From contig NZ_JACHIW010000001.1 in assembly GCF_014203395.1 (NCBI RefSeq), forward strand, positions 4,881,501 to 4,945,500: a DNA stretch of 64,000 nucleotides. Reading direction: 5' to 3'. The position numbers were made by a program, and so were the translations under genes. Numbering within the stretch: position 1 is the first letter of the stretch; each line of letters opens with the position of its first letter. This document shows, in pieces, positions 49,740 to 56,636 of the stretch. The stretch comes from Saccharopolyspora phatthalungensis (GTDB lineage: Bacteria > Actinomycetota > Actinomycetes > Mycobacteriales > Pseudonocardiaceae). The notes beneath the pieces are model-generated. The model searched no databases. It saw only the letters and a program-made list of their open reading frames with translations, and had not been told where the DNA came from.

Positions 49740-49961
49740 TCAATCGGCGGTGACGCTGGCGGCCTGACGGTTGCGCCGCCGCTGCTCACTGGACTGCCCC
49801 AGCGCAGCCTCGTTTCCCTGCGGTGTCACGCTAACCCCGACCAGTGCCGGGTCGTGCGACATCCGCAGAATCCTAAAGTACCGGTTCAGCTCCGCCCGCG
49901 ACAGATAGGCCGCGGCGCCCGCGGCTCCGCCGAGCACGAGGAGCGCGCCTTTCGCTCTCAT
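49740..49961 (-). CDS. Small single-pass membrane protein (DUF6893-like) in hydrogenase operon
   Basis: A 73-residue protein starting at ATG 49961, with GGAGG 4 bases upstream. One membrane helix (GALLVLGGAAGAAAYL) is followed by AELNRYFRILRM, a signature of small DUF6893-type proteins, and a polar tail. It precedes the hydrogenase subunits by 131 bases and could serve as a membrane tether for the otherwise soluble enzyme; this is inference. Confidence 0.6.
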   Translation of the reverse strand: MRAKGALLVLGGAAGAAAYLSRAELNRYFRILRMSHDPALVGVSVTPQGNEAALGQSSEQRRRNRQAASVTAD

Positions 49962-50083
49962 CACGCCTCCGACCACGAACAGACCCCTTTATCGTCCTCA
50001 CCCGTGGACCTGATCGCCATTCGAATCCGTCCCGAATTCGCCGCGACCTGCGGGTGACTACGGTGTCGTAGCGACCGCGAGGT

Positions 50084-50102
50084 CCCGCCCAAGGCAGGCG
50101 GG
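50084..50102 (-). terminator. Hairpin directly after hypB
   Basis: CCCGCC (50084-50089) and GGCGGG (50097-50102) form a 6-bp stem beside the hypB stop. It may reduce read-through between hypBA and the structural genes; there is no T-tract. Confidence 0.4.
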
Positions 50103-50104
50103 CG

Positions 50105-50854
50105 TCAGGCGCGGCGCGCGGCGAGCCAGTCGTACCAGGCCTCCAGCCCCCGGCCGCGGGTCGCCGATACCTCGATCATGCCGAGAGCGGGGTTGACTCG
50201 GCGCGCATGCGCGAGGCAGTGGCCGGGATCGAACTCCACATACGGCAGGAGGTCGGTCTTGGTGAGGACCACCAGGTCGGCGGAGCGGAACATGTGCGGG
50301 TACTTCAGCGGCTTGTCCTCGCCCTCGGTGACCGACATGAGCACCACTCGCGCGCTCTCACCCAGGTCGAACAACGCCGGGCACACGAGGTTGCCGACGT
50401 TCTCGACGAACACCACGGAGCCGGCGGCGGGATCGAGCGAGCGCACTCCGCTGGCCAGCATTTCCGCGTCGAGGTGGCAGCCCGCGCCGGTGTTGATCTG
50501 GACGACGTCGCAGCCGGTGGCGCTGATGCGCTCGGTGTCGAGCAGCGTCTCCTGGTCACCTTCCACGACTCCGATCCGGAGCCCCCGAACGGCCAGGTCC
50601 TCGATCGTGCGCACCAGCAGCGTCGTCTTACCCGCGCCCGGCGAGCTCATCAGGTTGACCGCGGTGATCCCCTGCTGCTCGAACCATGACCGGTTCCGCG
50701 CCGCCAGTTCGTCGTTCTTGGCCAGGATCGGCTCCTCCAACACGACCGTGCGCGCCGGAGCAGTGTGCCCGTGGACATGGCCCGCTTCGCCGGAGCGGTG
50801 CGGGAATCGCACGACCCGCACCCCGGAATCGGAACAGCCGCACGTGTCGCACAT
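50105..50854 (-). CDS. hypB: Hydrogenase nickel incorporation GTPase HypB
   Basis: A 249-residue GTPase inserting Ni into the large subunit together with HypA. The N-terminal CDTCGC binds metal; the P-loop is SSPGAGKTTLLVRT, followed by VEGDQETLLDTERI, GAGCHLDAEML, FVENVGNLVCPALFD (with Cys-Pro between the GTPase motifs) and LTKTDLLPYVEFD as the G4 region. ATG 50854 gives the standard MCDTCGC start; GTG 50860 overlaps the hypA stop and would add two residues. It directly follows hypA. Confidence 0.97.
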   Translation of the reverse strand: MCDTCGCSDSGVRVVRFPHRSGEAGHVHGHTAPARTVVLEEPILAKNDELAARNRSWFEQQGITAVNLMSSPGAGKTTLLVRTIEDLAVRGLRIGVVEGDQETLLDTERISATGCDVVQINTGAGCHLDAEMLASGVRSLDPAAGSVVFVENVGNLVCPALFDLGESARVVLMSVTEGEDKPLKYPHMFRSADLVVLTKTDLLPYVEFDPGHCLAHARRVNPALGMIEVSATRGRGLEAWYDWLAARRA

Positions 50855-50856
50855 CG

Positions 50857-51186
50857 TCACACCACCTCCACTGACAAGATGCGCAGTTCCTGACCGCTTC
50901 GCACCTCAACATCAGCGCTCCCGCAAGCGCACAGCGCGAATCGCGGATCGGGCTCGAACACCTCACCACAGGTCCGGCAGCAGCATTGGCCCACCGGTTC
51001 GTCGATGTCCAGCCGAGCGCCTTCGAGAATCGTTCCCTCGGTGACCGGACCGAAGCAGAACCGCACCGAATCGGCCACCACCCCAGAGGACTTGCCGATC
51101 TGCAACCGAACGGCGACGACTCGGCCCTCGCCGATCCGATGGCTGATCGCCTCGACGACGCCCTGGGTGATGGCCAACTCGTGCAT
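50857..51186 (-). CDS. hypA: Hydrogenase nickel-binding zinc protein HypA
   Basis: A 109-residue protein starting MHELAITQGVVEAI, whose His2 is the conserved nickel ligand. A zinc site is formed by CCRTCG and the later CACGSA pair. HypA delivers nickel with HypB. It is the first gene of the minus-strand hydrogenase operon; the region upstream (51187-51410) is shared with a divergent XRE gene. No clear sigma70 promoter could be assigned. Confidence 0.96.
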   Translation of the reverse strand: MHELAITQGVVEAISHRIGEGRVVAVRLQIGKSSGVVADSVRFCFGPVTEGTILEGARLDIDEPVGQCCCRTCGEVFEPDPRFALCACGSADVEVRSGQELRILSVEVV

Positions 51187-51384
51187 CGCACACCGGCTTC
51201 GATAGCAGGTGTATCCACACTAGTCCGCTATGCCGCCCGCGGCACCGGTGCGCTGCGCCGAGTACCAGAGCCAGGCGCTGATCGCCGCCCGCAGGATCGG
51301 TGATCTGGAGCGGGGAGTCGACCGTGATCCACACCAGCCACCACACCCCAAGTCAGGTAGGTGTCTCACTCATACCCGGCGCTT

Positions 51385-51403
51385 AAGGCAGGTGGCCTAC
51401 CTT
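51385..51403. promoter_or_regulatory. Palindromic operator candidate before XRE gene
   Basis: AAGGCAGG, TGG, CCTACCTT is an interrupted palindrome (AAGG-x-AGG with CCT-x-CCTT) located 7-25 bases before the XRE start. A related half site AGGTAGG occurs at 51355-51361. It may be an autoregulatory site for the divergent hypA/XRE promoters. Confidence 0.4.
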
Positions 51404-51410
51404 CGTAGCC

Positions 51411-51947
51411 GTGGCTTCTTTCAAAGCAGACTCGCGAGGTGGGCCGCTGGCAAAGTTCTTGCGTGCCCGACGTCAACAGGTGCGTCCGGAGCACCATGGG
51501 CTTGAGCCGGGCGGTGCGCGCCAAGTGCTGGGCCTGCGCCGGGATGAGGTTGCCATGCTGGCCGGAATCAGCACGGATTACTACATCCGCCTGGAGCAGG
51601 GCAGGGAACGGCGCCCTTCGCGCACAGTGATAGACGGGTTGTCTGCGGCGTTGCTGCTCGAACCTGCCGCGGCGAACTACCTTGGTGAGCTCGCCACCGC
51701 CGGCGAGACGGGAGAGTCGGGCGAACGTCTCGGGCAGGAACGGTTGGGTGCCCTACAGCGCTTGCTCGACTCGTTTGCGGTGCCGGCCATTTTAGTGGAT
51801 CGCTGGCTCAACGTCGCGGCGGACAATTCGCTGGGTGAGTTGCTTTACGACGGCTTGGAGCACCGGAGGCAGGCCAGTTCGGCGCGAATCGCACGCGGCT
51901 GTTGGAGCAGACCGCGGCTGCTCGTCTCGAAAGTCTGGGCACCATGA
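51411..51947 (+). CDS. XRE regulator, MmyB type, apparently truncated
   Basis: A 178-residue protein beginning GTG 51411. The helix-turn-helix is intact: LAKFLRARRQQVRPEHHGLE, GLRRDEVAMLAGISTDYYIR, LEQGRERRPS. Residues 85-140 resemble the beginning of the MmyB ligand domain (LDSFAVPAILVDRWLNVAAD), but after LLYDGLEH the sequence no longer fits and stops early; members are normally about 270-290 residues. Family-like pieces appear in another frame (51902 onward). It is thus probably a truncated or frameshifted gene that may still bind DNA. MmyB regulators commonly control a neighbouring redox or methyltransferase gene. Confidence 0.6.
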   Translation: MASFKADSRGGPLAKFLRARRQQVRPEHHGLEPGGARQVLGLRRDEVAMLAGISTDYYIRLEQGRERRPSRTVIDGLSAALLLEPAAANYLGELATAGETGESGERLGQERLGALQRLLDSFAVPAILVDRWLNVAADNSLGELLYDGLEHRRQASSARIARGCWSRPRLLVSKVWAP

Positions 51948-52157
51948 CACGCTTGGTCCTGCGGTTTCTCGGTTTTTGCCGGGTCGCGCACTTGTTCGGA
52001 CAGCACTGGGGAGGGGACGTGGATTCGAAGTTCGCCGTAGCTCGTAACAGACCGCTGGCGATGCACGCGAGCACAGGTCAGCGGGCTGGTTGGCTGGGGT
52101 GGTTCCCGTGGTGATCAATGAATCGAGATCGTTTCGTTCGTCCAGGAGCGCATCACA

Positions 52158-53024
52158 ATGAGCAGTCAGGTTGCGCGGACTGCGGTGGCGCCGATGGCGA
52201 TCGTGGCCATCGACCAGTACGAGGACGTTCCCCTGGTGGTGGACTCGTTGGCGTACCGGGTCCTGCCTGCCGGTGTGAGGCCGATCGTCGCGGTGAACCG
52301 CGTGCGCCCGGTTCGACGCTTGATGATCCGCGCGGTGGAACGGAAGTTTCCGGGGTTGTGGGCGAGCATGGTGTGCCGCAAGCGCTACATCGATGACAAA
52401 CTTCGCGGCGCGGTGGACGAGGAGATTGGTGCCGTGGTAATCCTCGGAGCCGGGTTCGACACCCGGGCCTACCGGTTTCCGTGGCTGGCCGGCACGCCTG
52501 TTTACGAGGTCGACCTTCCGGAGAACATCAACCGCAAGCGGTCGGTGCTGGAGAAGCTGTTCGGCAGGGTTCCCGATCACGTCACGCTGGTCCCGATCGA
52601 CTTCCAGGCCGAAAGCCTGGGGGAAGTGCTCCTCTCGCACGGCTACCGGCCAGGGGAGAAGACCTTCTTCGTCTGGGAGGCGGTCAGCCAGTACCTGTCC
52701 GAAACGGCGGTCCGCGCGACTTTCCGCTTCCTGGCGACCGCAGCGTCCGGCAGTCGGCTCGTGTTCACCTACGTCCGCAAGGACTTCCTCGACGGGTGCG
52801 AGTTCTACGGCGCCGAGGCGGCCTACCGGGAATACGTGAGCCGACGGCGGCTGTGGCATTTCGGGCTGGACCCGGCCCAAGTCGGAGGGTTCCTCACCGA
52901 ATACGGTTGGCGCGAGGTAGAGCAGGCCGGTCCTCGCGAGTTCGCCACCCGCTACCTGGTTCCCAACCGGCGGTGGCTGTCGGCATCGGAAGTGGAGTTG
53001 TCCGTGAGCGCCGAGAAGAGCTGA
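52158..53024 (+). CDS. SAM-dependent methyltransferase, leucine carboxyl methyltransferase type (TIGR00027-like)
   Basis: A 288-residue class I methyltransferase. CRKRYIDDKLRGAVDEEIGA, VVILGAGFDTRAYRFPWL (motif I), VYEVDLPENINRKRSVLEKL and FVWEAVSQYLSETAVRATFR are typical of the LCMT/PPM1-like family of actinobacteria (TIGR00027). Substrates are small secondary metabolites, lipids or proteins and cannot be told apart here. AGGAG lies 9 bases before the ATG at 52158. It stands alone between a truncated regulator and a convergent hydrolase gene. Confidence 0.88.
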   Translation: MSSQVARTAVAPMAIVAIDQYEDVPLVVDSLAYRVLPAGVRPIVAVNRVRPVRRLMIRAVERKFPGLWASMVCRKRYIDDKLRGAVDEEIGAVVILGAGFDTRAYRFPWLAGTPVYEVDLPENINRKRSVLEKLFGRVPDHVTLVPIDFQAESLGEVLLSHGYRPGEKTFFVWEAVSQYLSETAVRATFRFLATAASGSRLVFTYVRKDFLDGCEFYGAEAAYREYVSRRRLWHFGLDPAQVGGFLTEYGWREVEQAGPREFATRYLVPNRRWLSASEVELSVSAEKS

Positions 53025-53155
53025 CCGCATCTGCATTCCCGGTTCTCGCCGGTAACTGTCTCTTGTGGACTGGGGTTACAGACCGTGGCCCGGTTTCCTC
53101 CTGCTGCCGAGCGTCAGCGTGTGTGCTGGCCACGTTTGTCCCGGGCGGGCGAGGG

Positions 53156-53977
53156 CTAGCCTCGGAGGAAGTTCAGCAGGTCGGCGTTGACTTGATCCTG
53201 GTGCGTGGCCGTCAGGCCGTGCGGCGCGCCCGGATAGTAGATTTCCTGTGCGCCCTTGATGAGCTTGGCCGATTTCTTTGCCGAGTCCTTGACGGGAACG
53301 ATCTGGTCGTCCTCGCCGTGCAGGACCAGGGTTGGGACGTCGATCTGACGGAGGTCATCGGTGAAATCGGTCTCCGAGAAGGCCTTGATGCTTTCGTAGG
53401 CGTTTTTCAGGCCCGCCTGCATGCTCCAGAGCCAGAACTGATCCAGTAGCCCCTGCGAGACCTCGGCGCCCGCTCTATTCGCACCGTAGAACTGGATCGC
53501 CAGGTCCTGGTAGAACCGCGATCGGTCTTCGGCGATGCCGCTCCGCAGGTCGTCGAACACCTCGATCGGCAGGCCCTCTGGATTTGCCGCTGACTTCAGC
53601 ATGATCGGCGGCACCGCGGAGACGAGGACTGCTTTGGCGACTCGGCTCGTCCCGTGGCGTCCAATGTAGCGGGCGACTTCGCCCCCGCCGGTGGAATGTC
53701 CAACGAGCGTGGCCTCCCGAAGGTCGAGCGCCTCGATCACGGCAGCGAGATCGTCGGCGTAGCCGTCCATGTCGTTCCCGTCAGAGGGCTGGCTTGACCG
53801 ACCGTGGCCGCGACGGTCGTGCGCGACCACGCGGAAGCCGTTTTGCACGAGGAAGAGCATCTGGCCGTCCCAGGCGTCTGCGTTCAGCGGCCAGCCGTGC
53901 GAAAACGTCACCACCGGGCCCTTGCCCCAGTCTTTGTAGTAGATAGTGGTTCCGTCCTTGGTAGCGATCCAACTCAT
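53156..53977 (-). CDS. Alpha/beta hydrolase (non-heme chloroperoxidase / arylesterase type)
   Basis: A 273-residue alpha/beta hydrolase. [20 protein letters not shown] forms the oxyanion-side loop, [17 protein letters not shown] the nucleophile elbow (Ser), [13 protein letters not shown] the acidic residue region and [15 protein letters not shown] the catalytic His. This is the classic set of the cofactor-free bacterial haloperoxidase/arylesterase group. ATG 53977 has AGGAGG about 13 bases upstream, and the longer open frame to 54316 has no family residues. Substrate unknown. Confidence 0.92.
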   Translation of the reverse strand: MSWIATKDGTTIYYKDWGKGPVVTFSHGWPLNADAWDGQMLFLVQNGFRVVAHDRRGHGRSSQPSDGNDMDGYADDLAAVIEALDLREATLVGHSTGGGEVARYIGRHGTSRVAKAVLVSAVPPIMLKSAANPEGLPIEVFDDLRSGIAEDRSRFYQDLAIQFYGANRAGAEVSQGLLDQFWLWSMQAGLKNAYESIKAFSETDFTDDLRQIDVPTLVLHGEDDQIVPVKDSAKKSAKLIKGAQEIYYPGAPHGLTATHQDQVNADLLNFLRG

Positions 53978-54282
53978 GGCGCGATCTCTCCTCCTGAACT
54001 GCCTTATCTGGGCACGGGGTGTTCTTTGCCGGTCGGGAGCACAGTTCGACCTTATAAGGCGTTCCTTGGAGTGCAACCGGACCAGGCTCGTGACATGGCG
54101 GGCGTTCTCGGACGTCTCCAGGCCCACACCGCCGTGGCCTGCACCGGATACAGGTTGGCAGCCCTGTCGGTGCCGATGACGAGGTCTTTCGCCTCTACAG
54201 ACAGCCATGGCGGTCGGCCGAACCTGACGGAACCTGGTCGCGGCGGCGGAGATCACTGGGACCGAGCGAAAGCTGCGGATAG
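53978..54282. other. Intergenic stretch with CCTTATAAGG palindrome
   Basis: A 305-base region between the hydrolase start and the XDH relic. At 54050-54059 CCTTATAAGG is a perfect 10-bp palindrome; its minus-strand reading contains a TATAAG box that could belong to the hydrolase promoter, though no well-spaced -35 box was found. No gene recognised. Confidence 0.35.
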
Positions 54283-54366
54283 CTGCCGGGCAATGCCTTC
54301 CAGGCGCCCCTGGCACGCAACCTCATCACCCACACGCTGCTGGAGCTGGCGGAGGGACAACGATGA
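54283..54366 (+). pseudogene. 3' remnant of xanthine dehydrogenase-type FAD subunit gene
   Basis: The frame from 54283 to TGA 54364-54366 encodes [20 protein letters not shown] followed by ELAEGQR, matching the C-terminal end of FAD (subunit M / PaoB-like) proteins (x-N-A-F-x..LA-x-R-x-I..AL). An in-frame TAG at 54280 marks the broken left edge. Its stop overlaps the start of the molybdopterin subunit by ATGA, so this is the original operon junction with the upstream two genes deleted. Confidence 0.75.
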
Positions 54367-56453
54367 CCACGACCACCTTGACCCGCTCCGTCGGTCAGGC
54401 GATCAGCCGGGTCGAAGGCGGCGAGAAGGTCCGCGGTCAAGCGCGGTATGCGTTCGAACAGCCCGTCCACCGCCCGGCCTACCTGTTTCCCCTACAGGCG
54501 CCCATCGCGGCCGGGCGCGTGACCTCCGTCGATGCCAGCGCCGCGCTGGCCGAAGAAGGGGTCCTCACGGTATTCACTCACGAGAACGCACCCGAGCTGG
54601 CTCCAGGCGACGATCCCGAGCTGGCGATCCTGCAATCGGACCGAATAGCCTTCCGCGGCCAGTTCGTCGGCGGCATCATCGCCGAAACCCTGGAGACCGC
54701 TCGCCACGCCGCAAGCCTGGTCCGCATCCAATACCAGCCGGAACCGCACGACGCCGATTTCAGGGTCGACCGCGACGACCTCTACGCCCCCGACCACATC
54801 AACCCCTCCTTCGCCACCGACACCGACGAGGGGGATGTCGAGGCCGCGCTGGCCTCGGCGGCCGTGACGCTCGACGAGACCTACACGACGCCGCCCGAGA
54901 TCAACAACCCGCTGGAACCACACGCCACCATCGCCGTCTGGTACGAGGACGAACTCACCCTCTACGACGCCACGCAGGGCGTGACCATGATTCAGCACGC
55001 GGTGGCCCCGCTGTTCGGGCTCGCTCCCGAGCAGGTGCACGTCATCGCCCCGCACGTCGGCGGTGGATTCGGTGCCAAGGTCACGCCGCACGGGAACGTG
55101 GTCCTGGCCGCGATGGCCGCGAAGCTCGTCGCGAGTAGACCGGTCAAGCTGGCGTTGACCCGCCATCAGATGTTCAGCGTGGTGGGCTCCCGGACCGCCA
55201 CTGCGCAGCGGATCCGGCTCGGCGCCGACACCGAGGGCGGGCTGGCGGCGATCAGCCACGACGTGATCGAGGAATCCCCACGGTTCAAGGAATTCGCGGA
55301 GCAGACGGCGGTGTGCACCCGGACGATGTACGCCGCCCCCAGTCGTCGCACGACGCACCGTCTGGTGGCCTTGGACATCCCGCCGCTGACGTTCATGCGC
55401 GCGCCGGGGGAAGCCCCCGGCATGTTCGCGCTCGAATCGGCGATGGACGAGATGGCTATCGCGTGCGATCTCGACCCCGTCGAGTTCCGGATCCGCAACG
55501 AGCCGGAACTCGATCCCGAAACCGGACTGCCCTATTCAAGCCGAAGCCTCGTGTCATGCCTGCTCGAAGGCGCCCGCCGGTTCGACTGGGCACACCGCGA
55601 ACCCACCCCGGGCGTCCGGCGCCAGAACGGCTGGCTGGTGGGCACCGGGGTGGCCGCATCGACCTACCCGGTGTTCCGGATACCAGGGTCGTCGGCACGA
55701 GTCGCGGTCGCGCCCAATGGGCGTTACGTCGTGCAGATCGCCGCGATGGACATCGGTACCGGTACCTGGACGGCGCTGCGCCAGCTCGCCGCCGACGAAC
55801 TCGGGGCGCCGTTCGAGGAGGTCGAGCTGCAGATCGGGGACTCGGCGCTGCCCGGAGCCGCGCCGGCCGGTGGGTCGGTCGGCCTGGGCTGCTGGGGCAC
55901 GGCCATCCACAACGGCGCCCGCGAATTGCGCGAACGCCTGGAAACCGGCGGAGTCCCGGAGGAGGGACTCGAGGCCATCGGCACGGACACGGGCACTCCG
56001 TACGAAGGCGAGTACGCGATGCACAGCTTCGGGGCGCAGTTCGCCGAGGTATGGGTTCGCGAGGACAGCGGCGAGATCCGAGTACCCCGTCTGCTCGGGA
56101 TCTTCGCCGCGGGCCGCATCATCAACCCGACGACCGCCCGCTCCCAACTGCTCGGAGGCATGACCATGGGACTGTCGATGGCCCTGCACGAAGCGGGCTT
56201 CGTCGACCCCCGGTTCGGGCACGTGGTCAACCACGATTTCGCCACCTACCACATCGCAACCAACGCGGACGTCGGCACGATCGAGGTCGACTTCCTCCAC
56301 GAGGACGACCCGTACGTCAACCCCTTGGGTACCAAGGGCATCGGCGAGCTGGGCATCGTCGGGACCGCGGCAGCGATCGCGAACGCCGCACACCACGCCA
56401 CCGGGATACGCGTGCGGGATCTGCCGATCACGCTCGACAAGCTGCTCTCCTGA
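54363..56453 (+). CDS. Xanthine dehydrogenase-family molybdopterin-binding subunit (PaoC/YagR-like)
   Basis: A 696-residue molybdenum-cofactor subunit of an aldehyde/xanthine oxidoreductase-type enzyme. Signatures: RVEGGEKVRGQARYAFEQPV at the N-terminus, PHVGGGFGAKVTPHGNVVLA, MRAPGEAPGMFALESAMDEM, and the catalytic Glu in GTKGIGELGIVGTAA (residue about 662). Homologues need a [2Fe-2S] and a FAD subunit. Here only the tail of the FAD gene is left (54283-54366) and no Fe-S subunit is present nearby, so this copy is probably without function unless partners are supplied from elsewhere. The chain itself looks intact and uninterrupted. Confidence 0.92.
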   Translation: MTTTTLTRSVGQAISRVEGGEKVRGQARYAFEQPVHRPAYLFPLQAPIAAGRVTSVDASAALAEEGVLTVFTHENAPELAPGDDPELAILQSDRIAFRGQFVGGIIAETLETARHAASLVRIQYQPEPHDADFRVDRDDLYAPDHINPSFATDTDEGDVEAALASAAVTLDETYTTPPEINNPLEPHATIAVWYEDELTLYDATQGVTMIQHAVAPLFGLAPEQVHVIAPHVGGGFGAKVTPHGNVVLAAMAAKLVASRPVKLALTRHQMFSVVGSRTATAQRIRLGADTEGGLAAISHDVIEESPRFKEFAEQTAVCTRTMYAAPSRRTTHRLVALDIPPLTFMRAPGEAPGMFALESAMDEMAIACDLDPVEFRIRNEPELDPETGLPYSSRSLVSCLLEGARRFDWAHREPTPGVRRQNGWLVGTGVAASTYPVFRIPGSSARVAVAPNGRYVVQIAAMDIGTGTWTALRQLAADELGAPFEEVELQIGDSALPGAAPAGGSVGLGCWGTAIHNGARELRERLETGGVPEEGLEAIGTDTGTPYEGEYAMHSFGAQFAEVWVREDSGEIRVPRLLGIFAAGRIINPTTARSQLLGGMTMGLSMALHEAGFVDPRFGHVVNHDFATYHIATNADVGTIEVDFLHEDDPYVNPLGTKGIGELGIVGTAAAIANAAHHATGIRVRDLPITLDKLLS

Positions 56454-56636
56454 GAGCGGGCCCGCCGATCTCAGCGGAGCGCCCAGGCAGGGAGTGCTGA
56501 CGCCTCATATGGACGCCGGTCCGAGCCCGAGGTCGGGCCCATGGTTCCGGAACGCATCGTGATCCCCACGTCCCTGTCCGGCGGGCGCGCCGCAGACAGC
56601 GCATGCTCCTCTTTGCACGTTGTAGGCGGGAATGTG

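Noticed and set aside
54050..54059. CCTTATAAGG palindrome as a defined operator
   Set aside because: Short palindromes of this size occur by chance, and no regulator or well-spaced promoter is linked to it.
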